The notes under the pieces: model-generated
Told to the model about the DNA's origin: nothing
Database searches by the model: none
What the model saw: the letters and a program-made list of their open reading frames with translations, nothing else
In this document: positions 7,215-15,844 of the stretch, one piece after another
How positions within the stretch are numbered: position 1 is the first letter of the stretch
How the letters are laid out: each line of letters begins with the position of its first letter
Made by a program: the position numbers and the translations under genes
Assembly (NCBI GenBank): GCA_003233345.1
Contig: QILK01000030.1
Location: 1-35,795, forward strand
Source of the DNA: Gammaproteobacteria bacterium
Lineage (GTDB): Bacteria > Pseudomonadota > Gammaproteobacteria > SZUA-21
Direction: 5' to 3'
DNA: 35,795 bases

Positions 7215-8265
7215 CTGGCTCACCATTATATTAATTATTCTATCTGAGATAGCGATAGTGGAAGCACTCTATATATGGTTTTTTATGCCTGCTAAAAAAG
7301 CTTCTCCTAAGGTAAATGTAAGTGCCGCCAAAGAAATGTATAACAAGTTTCTAAATGACGAAGAGCGACAACCTAAACTTATACAGATATTTCATGAAAA
7401 TTATGAATTCGAAGATGATACGGCGAAAATCAAAGCGGATGAATTAATAAAATTCGAAAATGCCTTACAAAAACTCCTAATCCAATCTGTTGCAAAATCA
7501 GATTTAGACGGCATCGTTCCGATTAATCAATCCGTCTCTGAAATTATTGAGCATTATCGGCAGTCGGCTGACGAAATGAAACAGTCCTACGTAAAACAAG
7601 CAGAGGAACAGCAAGAAAAAATAGTGGGTCTTGAAGCCGACCGGGAAAAACTGCGTAATGAGCTATCTTCCACGCTGGAAACGATGGATCGCACATTAAA
7701 TGAATACGCCAACATGTACTCAGTCAAGAGCCATGAAAACGAAAAAGAGTTTCAGGAATTACAACAAACCGTTAATAATACCCGCCAACATGCAGATCAT
7801 ACGCTTAAAAAATCAGAAGATATCGATCCAGAGACTGCTACTCCAAAACCGGTAGCGGAAAGTATTCCGGATAGTGAAAAGTTTGAGGCTAAACCTAGCG
7901 ATCAGGCAGACATCGATGCGTTGTTCGAACAGAATAGTGACCCGGTTACCGAGAACGTTTCTGATACCGCCGCTATCGAGGATGATACTAGCAATCAGGC
8001 AGATATAGATGCGCTACTCGACCAAAATAATAACCCGACCGAGCCACCCCAGGCTAGCATCGATAACATAAACCCGGTCGCAGATGATAATACCGAAGTC
8101 GCCTCAAAATCTGAAGAAGAATATGATATAAATGCTGGGGATGAATCGCTGAATTCAATTGATACACCTAACATTAATCTCGACGACAAAGTTGATGAAC
8201 CCCCTGCCGATATCCCTGAGCTAGATGATATCGTTGAAGAACCCAACAAAGCCAACTCCGGCTAA
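7207..8265 (+). CDS. Membrane-anchored coiled-coil protein with repeated DIDAL[F/L] peptides
   Basis: Unrecognised 352-residue protein. Residues 4-27 form a single N-terminal transmembrane helix. Residues about 65-205 are charged and strongly helical, with a likely coiled coil at 115-190. Residues 205-352 are acidic, Pro/Asn/Asp-rich and probably disordered. Inside this tail the peptide QADIDALFEQN (233-243) recurs as QADIDALLDQN (264-274), with a faint third copy (QASIDNIN, 282-289). The motif resembles the N-terminal SQDEIDALL segment of FliM that docks CheY. The gene starts 8 bp inside the VWA gene, so the two proteins are probably made and used together. Function is unknown. Confidence 0.8.
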   Translation: MSSWLTIILIILSEIAIVEALYIWFFMPAKKASPKVNVSAAKEMYNKFLNDEERQPKLIQIFHENYEFEDDTAKIKADELIKFENALQKLLIQSVAKSDLDGIVPINQSVSEIIEHYRQSADEMKQSYVKQAEEQQEKIVGLEADREKLRNELSSTLETMDRTLNEYANMYSVKSHENEKEFQELQQTVNNTRQHADHTLKKSEDIDPETATPKPVAESIPDSEKFEAKPSDQADIDALFEQNSDPVTENVSDTAAIEDDTSNQADIDALLDQNNNPTEPPQASIDNINPVADDNTEVASKSEEEYDINAGDESLNSIDTPNINLDDKVDEPPADIPELDDIVEEPNKANSG

Positions 8266-8273
8266 CCGTAAAT

Positions 8274-8969
8274 TTAATCGCCTGTCGGTAACAGGCTAAA
8301 TTCTTTTACTCTTTCGTTTTCTCTAAGCGTATCGGAAAGACGGGTGAAATTGTCAGTGTTAGCAGTTCTAATGGTCATTTCATAGCTAAAAGACCGGCCT
8401 TCGTCCTCTTGGGAAAAAGCCGGCGGATAACTGCTGACATGACATTGCTCAATGATGGCAAAGAGTTCCTCCTTTTCCATAATATCGCTACCTTTAAATC
8501 GCAATACTAATCTTCCGTAGTGCAAACTGGGCATGACTCGCTCCAGCCAACGAAACATACTAAGCACCACAAACGTCGCCACTGTTGCGACAAAAGCGGC
8601 AAAATAAATTCCCATCCCCACCATGATGCCGATGGAAGCGGTCATCCAAATCGACGCGGCTGTGGTTAGACCACGAACCGTCAACTTATCTTTCATGATC
8701 ACGCCTGCACCAAGAAAACCGATACCGGTCATGATACCCTGTCCCATACGCGTTGGATCGATCCGCAAGGCACTTACGACTTTGTCATCAAACAATTGCA
8801 CTTGTAGCACTGTAAATAACATCAGTAAACACGATGCCGCGCAAACCAAGGTGTGAGTACGCAGCCCGGCAGGGCGACCATGGTGTGCTCTTTCCAACCC
8901 AACCACCATGCCCGCCAATAGTGCCAGACCAATCCTCACCAATATTGTTTCATAATCATCCTCGCGCAT
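8274..8969 (-). CDS. MgtC/SapB-family membrane protein
   Basis: Inner-membrane protein of 231 residues. The N-terminal two thirds contain the conserved MgtC core: GLERAHHGRPAGLRTHTLVC near residues 24-43, then GIGFLGAGVIMKDKLTVRGL and TTAASIWMTASIGIMVGMG, with four to five hydrophobic helices. A soluble ACT-like domain follows (about 150-231). Family members influence Mg2+ homeostasis, F-type ATPase activity or virulence in Salmonella and Mycobacterium; the exact role here is unknown. It is convergent with the VWA operon and lies 126 bp downstream of cmoB. Confidence 0.88.
   Translation of the reverse strand: MREDDYETILVRIGLALLAGMVVGLERAHHGRPAGLRTHTLVCAASCLLMLFTVLQVQLFDDKVVSALRIDPTRMGQGIMTGIGFLGAGVIMKDKLTVRGLTTAASIWMTASIGIMVGMGIYFAAFVATVATFVVLSMFRWLERVMPSLHYGRLVLRFKGSDIMEKEELFAIIEQCHVSSYPPAFSQEDEGRSFSYEMTIRTANTDNFTRLSDTLRENERVKEFSLLPTGD
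8280..8296 (+). terminator. Weak hairpin at the end of the VWA operon
   Basis: GCCTGT (8280-8285) pairs with ACAGGC (8291-8296) around a five-base loop, 15 bp after the plus-strand stop, followed by TAAATTCTTTT. It lies inside the last codons of the convergent MgtC-type gene, so the palindrome may be incidental. Confidence 0.3.
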
Positions 8970-9095
8970 GCATTGCTCCTGATGAACGCCTGATTTTAGC
9001 CATGATCAACCTGAATCCAAATGGAAAAAACTATAAACAATAGTATAACCTATCAAAAGCGGTTATACCTCTTTGTCCTTTTTTAAAAAGGATGA

Positions 9096-10067
9096 CTACT
9101 TGACAGCGCGAAAAATTGCCCGACAAGGTGCCGGGTAATTTTCGATCGTTAAACTCGAATCGCTGCCGTTGAGAAACTGCGCGAGTGATTCAGACGTCAT
9201 CCATTCGGTTGAGCGTTGCTCGTCCGTCGTTGTCACAGATTTATCAATTAACTGTATGTCCTTAAATCCACAGCGGGCAAGCCATACTGTTAACAGGTCA
9301 CAGCTGGGAATCAACCATACATTTCTCATTTTTGCGTATCGATCCTGTGGTGTTAGCACAGCTTGTTCATCGCCTTCGACTACAAGTGTTTCCAGAACAA
9401 GCTCCCCACCCGGTTTCAGACACTGCTTGAGTTCGTGCAAATGCTCAAAAGGCGACTTGCGATGGTATAAAACGCCCATCGAAAAGACAGTATCGAAGAC
9501 CGGCAAATATTTTGGTAATGCTTGCAAGGTCAATGGCAGGAGTGTCACCGGGATAGTGGGTATAAAGCGAATAAGCGCGTAAAACTGGACAATATAGCGT
9601 AGCAAAGGCTCAATACCAATAACCTGTTCAGCCTGATGACCAAACATTCGCAAGCAATGATATCCGCTGCCACAACCTACATCCAATACACGTTTGCCTT
9701 TTAGGCTTTGAATCGAATTAATCAGGCGATTCCACTTGAGATCCGATCGCCACTCCGTATCGATATGAATACCAAAGAGATCAAACGGACCTTTACGCCA
9801 TGGCATAATCGTTTTAAGTTGACGCGCTAGCTTGTCTCGATCAGTCGCAGAACATTCGTTGGCATGACCTATGCTAACGCAGTCACGGTTGAAATCGAAC
9901 ACTGACGTTTGAATGCTTGGTAATTGATCAAGCATTTTTTTCCATTCATCAATGTGACCATGAACCTGATTATCAAAGCGCTGGTTGATTAGCGCCGGTA
10001 GTGAATCGCACCAAGGTGATAGAGGTGTTGCCTGTATCGAGCGATAAAATTCGCTATAATCTATCAT
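9096..10067 (-). CDS. cmoB: tRNA U34 carboxymethyltransferase CmoB
   Basis: CmoB transfers the carboxymethyl group of carboxy-S-adenosylmethionine to 5-hydroxyuridine at tRNA position 34, forming cmo5U, which widens wobble decoding. The 323-residue length matches the family. Diagnostic stretches are MPWRKGPFDLFGIHIDTEWRS (near 89-109), the SAM-fold loop VLDVGCGSGYH, and FDTVFSMGVLYHRKSPFEHL. It starts inside the end of cmoA (4-bp ATGA overlap), so the two enzymes of this pathway are translationally coupled. Confidence 0.95.
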   Translation of the reverse strand: MIDYSEFYRSIQATPLSPWCDSLPALINQRFDNQVHGHIDEWKKMLDQLPSIQTSVFDFNRDCVSIGHANECSATDRDKLARQLKTIMPWRKGPFDLFGIHIDTEWRSDLKWNRLINSIQSLKGKRVLDVGCGSGYHCLRMFGHQAEQVIGIEPLLRYIVQFYALIRFIPTIPVTLLPLTLQALPKYLPVFDTVFSMGVLYHRKSPFEHLHELKQCLKPGGELVLETLVVEGDEQAVLTPQDRYAKMRNVWLIPSCDLLTVWLARCGFKDIQLIDKSVTTTDEQRSTEWMTSESLAQFLNGSDSSLTIENYPAPCRAIFRAVK

Positions 10068-10795
10068 TTTATCGCGAGCACTGAAATAAAATTAAGACAT
10101 TGGTACCAGGTCGTCACAGAATTAAAACCCGCCGCCGCTAATCGTTGTTTGTGTTTATCACCCGTCTCGGGTATTAACACATTCTCCAGCGCCGACCTTT
10201 TCTGACTGATCTCCAAATCAGAATAACCATTCGCCTTTTTAAAGGCATAATGTAGTGACAACATCAGGTCGTTCTCCTGTTTATCTGCAAAAATTATTTT
10301 TTCAGACAATATCAGTGCGCCCCCTGGTCTCAACGCCGCAAAAATTTTATCGATCAGGGTTTGCCTGTCATTCGGTTCGATAAACTGCAAGGTGAAATTT
10401 AAAAAAACCAACGATGCATTGTTAATTTTAATATTGCGAATATCCTCACAAACATAATCAGCCACTGATGCTAATTCGGAGTTGGAAAGGTTGCTTCTGC
10501 ATTTATCCAACATCGCTTTGGATCGATCTACCAAAATCAGTTGGGCACCCTGAATGCCTGGCAAACGCGCGGCTAACGATAGACTTGCCGCCCCTAAGGA
10601 ACAACCTAGGTCATAAATATTAGTTTTCGATTTAACAAACATCGCCGCGACCCCGCCAAGCTGGGAAATCAACGAACGGTATCCGGGCACCGAACGTTCA
10701 ATCATATCGGAAAAAACCGCAGCGACCTTTTCATCAAACTCAAAATCAATGAGTTTATCTGTTTTTTTGTAGTACAAATCGTCTTTATCGCTCAT
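10064..10795 (-). CDS. cmoA: Carboxy-S-adenosylmethionine synthase CmoA
   Basis: CmoA converts S-adenosylmethionine and prephenate to carboxy-SAM, the cofactor used by CmoB. The 243-residue sequence has the family start (DDLYYKK...DFEFDEKVAAVF), DMIERSVPGYRSLI, the cofactor loop IYDLGCSLGAASLSLA, and LVFLNFTLQFIEP. Length and motif order are normal. It lies 9 bp downstream of lgt and overlaps cmoB by 4 bp, so lgt-cmoA-cmoB form one transcription unit. Confidence 0.95.
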   Translation of the reverse strand: MSDKDDLYYKKTDKLIDFEFDEKVAAVFSDMIERSVPGYRSLISQLGGVAAMFVKSKTNIYDLGCSLGAASLSLAARLPGIQGAQLILVDRSKAMLDKCRSNLSNSELASVADYVCEDIRNIKINNASLVFLNFTLQFIEPNDRQTLIDKIFAALRPGGALILSEKIIFADKQENDLMLSLHYAFKKANGYSDLEISQKRSALENVLIPETGDKHKQRLAAAGFNSVTTWYQCLNFISVLAIK

Positions 10796-10804
10796 GGAAT
10801 AACT

Positions 10805-11629
10805 CTATCCGCTGTTGTTCTGCTGACCGGCTGTTTTTGCTTTTGCCAAAATAACAATCATTGCCACCAGTCCGAGAAAAACAAAGGGAATACTCGATAA
10901 CTGACCCAGTGTCATTACCATGCGATCAGCATATTCAGCAATGGGCTGCTTATAATTCTCAAGGATAAAACGCATGGAAAACAAGACGACCAACAGTATA
11001 CTGAACATCAGTCCAGAATGTTTTTTAATATTAGTCCGCTTGTATAAAACCAATAACAGTAAAGCGATGAGCGCATAACTTAACGACTCGTAAAGTTGGA
11101 CCGGATGCCGCGGCAAGTTATCCTGATAACGGTTAAATACCACTGCCCACGAAACATCTGTCACCTTGCCAACCACCTCTGAATTGGAAAAATTACCAAG
11201 ACGGATAAACGCACCGGTTAGCGTACCGGCGACCGATAGTCGATCCATGACCCAACCAAAGGTTACGCGGCTATCGGCCGTCGATTTTACGAAAATAAGG
11301 GTGCCGACCACCAATCCAATGACACCGCCGTGACTGGCAAGACCGCCCTGCCAAAATTTAAATACCTTCCAGAGATCATTGCGAAACTGACTCGGTTCAT
11401 AAAGAACATGAAATAATCTTGCTCCGACAATCACTGAAATAATCAATATAATCAATAATTTATCAAAGTCTATATCGACTTTCTCATGTTTGGCAAACCA
11501 CTGCATAATCAGGTAAGCGCTAACAACACCGATCGCAAACAAAAGACCATACCAACGCACAGCAATAAAATTGCCCGCCGAAAACGCCACCGGATCAAGG
11601 TTCCATATCACCACCGTATCTATTAACAT
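10805..11629 (-). CDS. lgt: Prolipoprotein diacylglyceryl transferase
   Basis: Inner-membrane enzyme that attaches diacylglycerol from phosphatidylglycerol to the lipobox cysteine of prolipoproteins, the first step of lipoprotein maturation. The 274 residues contain about seven hydrophobic helices. Visible catalytic-region motifs are GGLASHGGVIG (His100), FIRLGNFSNSE (Arg143, Asn146, Glu151), PRHPVQLYE, and MRFILENYKQP near the C-terminus. The lipoprotein at 21178-21777 would be a substrate. The ATG at 11629 has only a close AGGTG as ribosome binding site. Confidence 0.94.
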   Translation of the reverse strand: MLIDTVVIWNLDPVAFSAGNFIAVRWYGLLFAIGVVSAYLIMQWFAKHEKVDIDFDKLLIILIISVIVGARLFHVLYEPSQFRNDLWKVFKFWQGGLASHGGVIGLVVGTLIFVKSTADSRVTFGWVMDRLSVAGTLTGAFIRLGNFSNSEVVGKVTDVSWAVVFNRYQDNLPRHPVQLYESLSYALIALLLLVLYKRTNIKKHSGLMFSILLVVLFSMRFILENYKQPIAEYADRMVMTLGQLSSIPFVFLGLVAMIVILAKAKTAGQQNNSG

Positions 11630-11759
11630 TGCACCTATTATCCAAATATTGAATTGGCGTTAATTATAACCGATAGTTCGCCGCATTTAACAAACTCACC
11701 GCAACAAAATATTCAAGCTTTGCCAAATAGACAGAAATTTTGCGCAAACCCTGTGCAAG

Positions 11760-11787
11760 TTGCCCTGAATAGCCAATAGAGTATTTA
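11760..11787 (+). promoter_or_regulatory. Putative promoter of the two-component operon
   Basis: TTGCCC (11760-11765) and TATTTA (11782-11787) are 16 bp apart, upstream of the response-regulator ATG at 11819. The region 11741-11817 is rich in TGC/GCA words (TTGCGCAAAC, GTGCAAGTTGC, TTGCAAACTTGCGC, ATGCAAGC) that could be regulator-binding half-sites. No good Shine-Dalgarno sequence precedes the ATG. Confidence 0.33.
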
Positions 11788-11818
11788 AATTTTTGCAAAC
11801 TTGCGCTAGCATGCAAGC

Positions 11819-12511
11819 ATGAATAATATTTTAATTGTAGATGACGACCCTCATATTCGTGACGTATTGCGCTTTGCCTTAAGCAAGGAAGGATTTAAAG
11901 TCACCGAAGCCGAAAATGGTGTTGAAGCCTTGAAAGTCTTTAAGACTGCCAACCCTGACCTTCTCATTCTCGATATCATGATGCCGGAAATGGACGGCAC
12001 TGATGTCTGTCGCGAAATACGCAAGCAATCCAATACCCCGATTATTTTTTTAACGTCCAAGGATGACGAAGTAGATCGAATTATCGGACTGGAACTGGGT
12101 GGCGATGACTATGTCACCAAGCCCTTTAGCCCGCGAGAACTGGTGGCCAGAACCCGGGCCGTTCTCCGGCGCGCGCAGTCCGCCCATCAAGTGGATGGTG
12201 CTGAGCATTCTGAAACGCTTGAAAACGGCAAGCTGATGATGGACATGGACAAGTTTAAGGTATTCTGGCAGACCCATGAAATCACCTTAACCGTGACCGA
12301 ATTTGGCTTGCTGAAGACATTGCTAAGACGACCTGGCAAAGTTTTTACCCGCGATGAATTAATGAATAGCGCCTATGATTTTAATAATGTCGTCAGTGAC
12401 AGAACCATTGACAGTCATATGCGACGGGTACGATCAAAATTAGCCCAATATGGTGGTAATCCTATTGAAACGGTTCATGGGCTTGGCTACAAGCTTGGCT
12501 CTTGCGAATAA
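11819..12511 (+). CDS. OmpR-family response regulator
   Basis: DNA-binding response regulator of 230 residues, paired with the kinase gene 23 bp downstream. The receiver domain (1-120) has the acidic pocket Asp8-Asp10, phospho-acceptor Asp52 (LILDIMMPEMDG), Thr79 and Lys101 (VTKPFSPREL). The winged-helix output domain (about 130-228) ends with SDRTIDSHMRRVRSKL and TVHGLGYKL, typical of the OmpR/PhoB class. Overall it resembles the ChvI-like branch, but the regulon cannot be predicted. It is divergent from lgt. Confidence 0.93.
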   Translation: MNNILIVDDDPHIRDVLRFALSKEGFKVTEAENGVEALKVFKTANPDLLILDIMMPEMDGTDVCREIRKQSNTPIIFLTSKDDEVDRIIGLELGGDDYVTKPFSPRELVARTRAVLRRAQSAHQVDGAEHSETLENGKLMMDMDKFKVFWQTHEITLTVTEFGLLKTLLRRPGKVFTRDELMNSAYDFNNVVSDRTIDSHMRRVRSKLAQYGGNPIETVHGLGYKLGSCE

Positions 12512-12534
12512 TCTGGATTAAACGGTAATTAACC

Positions 12535-14145
12535 ATGGCTTGGCGCCCCCGAATACGGACGATATTATTACTGGTCAATCTCGGTGTACTGGTGCTACCT
12601 CTGGGGGGTATTACTATTTTGCGATTCTACGAGAGCTCCCTGATTAGACAAACAGAGGCCAGCCTGATCGCCCAAGGCGCCTTTATCGCCGCCGCCTATA
12701 AAGCGTCATTTATTAGGCATTATCCACCAGACTCAAAAACCCCGATAAGCGAATATGGGCGCGAACTGGAAAGCAACCGTCTGACCGAATTGCTGTTTGG
12801 TAATAAATGGCGTCCGCGTTATGCGAAGCTGGATCTGTCGCGAGACTCGATCCAGCCAAAACCACCCGACCCCTACCTGACGTTAAGAAAACCCCACCCA
12901 GTGGCGACGATTGCCGGTATAGAGACGCTTTCGATGATGCGCGAGGCACAGTCTACGACACTTGCGGGGATGCGTATTGTCGATCCAGATGGCATTGTTA
13001 TCGCCACCACCGGCAAGCAGGAAGGTACCTCGCTCAGACATTGGACCGAAATACATCAAGCGATTAAAGGTGAGTATCAAACATTTTTACGCGAACGAGG
13101 CATTGACAAAAAATCGTTTTCGCTGGCATCCATCAGTCGAAGCGCCAGCCTAAGAGTATACCTGGTCGCGCCGATTGTTAATGAACGACGGGTCATCGGC
13201 GCGGTCGTGCTCTCACGAACCCCTGCCAATATCAGCAAGGCACTTTATCGTCACCGATACAAACTACTCACCGGTGCACTCGTGCTGTTTATCGTGGTTT
13301 TTATGATATCGATCTTTATCTCACTGAATATTTCCAAACCCATCGAATTGGTAACCCGGCAGGCTAAACGGGTCGCTAGTGGTACCCAAGCATCGTTTTC
13401 ACCGATTTTAAAACCAAAAACGCGTGAAGTGGCGGAGTTAACCACCGCAGTTACGCAAATGGCGGAAACGCTCGATATGCGCGCCAATTATATTCGTGAT
13501 TTTGCGTCCCATGTCTCACACGCATTTAAAACACCACTCACGGCCATTCGCGGTGCGATTGAATTGTTATCAGAACATAGTGAGGCGATGACACCAGCCG
13601 ACAAGCAAAAATTTCTCAGTAATCTTGCTGAAGACTCTGGATACCTGGAACGATTAGTCACGCGCTTGCTGGAACTTGCCAGAGCTGACACTCTGTCGCC
13701 GGCACAAGCTTCCTCCGATCTGGTCGATATCCTCAAACATATACAAAGCCGATATAACGATGAACATTTACGACTCCGTCTTAGTCTAAATCGCGAAGCG
13801 CAACCGGTAAACATGAATCAGGATCTGCTTGAATCGATCCTGATCAATCTGGTTGAAAACGCGCGGCAACATGGCGCTACCGAACTGGATATATTAATGA
13901 GCACACACCAGTCAGATATTATGCAAAAACCGGACGTGGTGGTTAAATTTATCGACAACGGCCCAGGCATTTCCAAAGCCAATGCAAAGCGATTGTTTGA
14001 ACCCTTCTTTACCACGGCACGAAAACACGGTGGTACCGGCCTTGGTCTCGCGGTGGTGCGTTCTATTCTCCAGGCACATAATGGCAAAATTGAACTGGTG
14101 CCTAGCGAACAAGGTGCACAGTTTAAAATCATGATCCCTTTGTAG
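12535..14145 (+). CDS. Sensor histidine kinase (ChvG/CreC-like) with an atypical H-box
   Basis: Inner-membrane kinase of 536 residues, partner of the preceding regulator. It has TM1 (about 9-29), a periplasmic sensor region (about 30-240) opening with YESSLIRQTEASLIAQGAF, TM2 (about 243-264), HAMP (about 262-315), a HisKA dimerisation helix and a HATPase domain. The phospho-acceptor is His329 in SHVSHAFKTPLTAIRGA; the usual acidic residue after His is replaced by Ala330. The ATP site is intact: N-box ENARQHG (Asn442), G1 DNGPGIS (Asp474), LFEPFFTT and G2 GGTGLGLAV (499-507). The stimulus is unknown; the sensor resembles those of ChvG-like kinases that respond to envelope or pH signals, an inference. 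Confidence 0.92.
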   Translation: MAWRPRIRTILLLVNLGVLVLPLGGITILRFYESSLIRQTEASLIAQGAFIAAAYKASFIRHYPPDSKTPISEYGRELESNRLTELLFGNKWRPRYAKLDLSRDSIQPKPPDPYLTLRKPHPVATIAGIETLSMMREAQSTTLAGMRIVDPDGIVIATTGKQEGTSLRHWTEIHQAIKGEYQTFLRERGIDKKSFSLASISRSASLRVYLVAPIVNERRVIGAVVLSRTPANISKALYRHRYKLLTGALVLFIVVFMISIFISLNISKPIELVTRQAKRVASGTQASFSPILKPKTREVAELTTAVTQMAETLDMRANYIRDFASHVSHAFKTPLTAIRGAIELLSEHSEAMTPADKQKFLSNLAEDSGYLERLVTRLLELARADTLSPAQASSDLVDILKHIQSRYNDEHLRLRLSLNREAQPVNMNQDLLESILINLVENARQHGATELDILMSTHQSDIMQKPDVVVKFIDNGPGISKANAKRLFEPFFTTARKHGGTGLGLAVVRSILQAHNGKIELVPSEQGAQFKIMIPL

Positions 14146-14153
14146 TTATTTTA

Positions 14154-14864
14154 TTAGCGCTTGATGCCGAGAAAATAACTGGTCGCACCAAATAGATGAC
14201 CGCGGAAAAAACTGATCCCGGAGGGGTCTTTTTTGAATAGTGTATACAGTCGGTAAAAAGGCGATAAAAAAAGAATTTTCCAGCTGCGATCTATTCCGTG
14301 TCTGTGCGTGACTATTCCTAAAGGCTCAAACAGTTTTTTAAGTGCGGTACTGGTATAGGGTCTTATATGGGTAGGGTCATCGTAAAAATCGAGATAAACC
14401 GAACGTGGATTGGGGACGGTAAGAAACAAATAACCACCCGGTTTAAGCATGGATACCAGGTTCTGGCAAAAGCGTTCCAGATTCTTTAACTCGATATGCT
14501 CAATGACAAAGTAGCATGTAATTAGCTCAAACTGTCTATTTTCAAACGCGAGTTCTTTAGTAACATCTGATTCTACAAAAGTAATCTTCCCAGCTGACGG
14601 GCCTTCATCCTCATGGGCATTCTCCGGTATCGACCAATCGACACCAACGTACTCAAGCTCGTCACGATGCTGCTTGAAAATTTTAAGTATATTACCGGGA
14701 CCACAGCCAACATCCAGCACTTGGGACCCCTTTGGCAGTTCTGCCAGCACGCGATACAGGGATCGTGGATGCATATAGGTTCTAAACCACTTTCTTCCAA
14801 GCGCGCGCGGGATAGATGAAAAACCACGTTGTAGGTCTGCAAAATAGTGATCAAATAAACCCAT
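14154..14864 (-). CDS. Class I SAM-dependent methyltransferase
   Basis: Cytoplasmic methyltransferase of 236 residues with an intact SAM-binding loop QVLDVGCGPGNIL (about 49-61), acidic second strand YVGVDWS, and a FELITCYFVIEHIELKNLE block characteristic of Methyltransf_11/UbiE-like enzymes. The substrate is unknown. It is the last gene of a three-gene minus-strand cluster with a flippase-like protein (17 bp upstream) and a hexapeptide acyltransferase, so a surface-glycan or lipid substrate is reasonable but unproven. Confidence 0.85.
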   Translation of the reverse strand: MGLFDHYFADLQRGFSSIPRALGRKWFRTYMHPRSLYRVLAELPKGSQVLDVGCGPGNILKIFKQHRDELEYVGVDWSIPENAHEDEGPSAGKITFVESDVTKELAFENRQFELITCYFVIEHIELKNLERFCQNLVSMLKPGGYLFLTVPNPRSVYLDFYDDPTHIRPYTSTALKKLFEPLGIVTHRHGIDRSWKILFLSPFYRLYTLFKKDPSGISFFRGHLFGATSYFLGIKR

Positions 14865-14881
14865 GACACGTCCACCTTAAA

Positions 14882-15835
14882 TTATTCATTGGTCATTTCC
14901 ACCGGGTTCTTTTTTACAATCGCCATAAGATACGAAGAACAGAAAACGCCAAAACCTACTGATACGACTATATTACAGACACGCACAAGCGAGGTCACTA
15001 AAAACCCTGTGGAAAAGTCACCGCCACCATAGCTGGTAATCAAGCCAACGATTGATTCGGTAATCCCGATATTTCCAGGCGTTAAGGTAATCACCGAAGC
15101 CAAGGTCGTTAGTGGCGCAATAATCAGGATATTGGCCATATTGATCGGAACTGAGAATGCTAGAAATGCGAAATAATAAGTCAAGGCGGCTAGAAAATTA
15201 ATGATAATAAATTGCAATATAAGATTGAGTGTTACGCTTCTCTGACGAACTATTCCGAGCAAAGCATTAACAAATTTTAGTATTTTTTCCGGCAACCTCT
15301 CTAACAACTTGGTATATTTAATCAATACCATCAACGCTGCGAATATAATTAATACCAATATGCCACTAAACACCAGCAAAGATGTTTGCCTGATATTCGG
15401 TGACTGGAAAAAAGGTAATAGCGCCAGTACCAATAGCGCGGATACCAGGAATAAAACCATCGAATAGCTGAGCGTAACCAAAGCCATTTCTTTTAGAGTG
15501 CTTTGATATCGCTTGCGCATAAACAGATAACGAATGGCCAATCCGGGACGAAAGGGGGCAATATAATTGGCAAAATTGCTAGCGAAACTAAGACTAATCC
15601 ATTCTTTGGCAGGCAGTCGCGTACCGAGAACAGAAAACAGGGTTTTAAACGGAAATCCAGTAAGCGCAATCAAGAATATTTGACAAGCAATTATAATCGC
15701 CACCATCCTGTAACTGGCTTTATTGGCAAGTTCGGCAAATTCGTTCCAATGCTTGCCGACCAGATAAATCACTGCCACTAGCGCCATTATTGATATTAAC
15801 GACTTAAACAGTGAAATTTTTTGCGTTTTATCCAT
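14882..15835 (-). CDS. Lysylphosphatidylglycerol synthase TM-region/flippase-like membrane protein
   Basis: Polytopic membrane protein of 317 residues with about eight hydrophobic helices, belonging to the UPF0104/LPG_synthase_TM family (MprF N-domain-like). The best motif is VITLTPGNIGITESIVGL near residues 254-271; ASNFANYIAPFRPGLAIRY (about 84-102) is also typical. There is no aminoacyltransferase domain, so lysyl-lipid synthesis is unlikely; members of this type are often found with glycan or lipid genes and may flip lipid-linked substrates. It lies between a methyltransferase and an acyltransferase with short gaps. Confidence 0.85.
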   Translation of the reverse strand: MDKTQKISLFKSLISIMALVAVIYLVGKHWNEFAELANKASYRMVAIIIACQIFLIALTGFPFKTLFSVLGTRLPAKEWISLSFASNFANYIAPFRPGLAIRYLFMRKRYQSTLKEMALVTLSYSMVLFLVSALLVLALLPFFQSPNIRQTSLLVFSGILVLIIFAALMVLIKYTKLLERLPEKILKFVNALLGIVRQRSVTLNLILQFIIINFLAALTYYFAFLAFSVPINMANILIIAPLTTLASVITLTPGNIGITESIVGLITSYGGGDFSTGFLVTSLVRVCNIVVSVGFGVFCSSYLMAIVKKNPVEMTNE

Positions 15836-15844
15836 GTTAGAATT

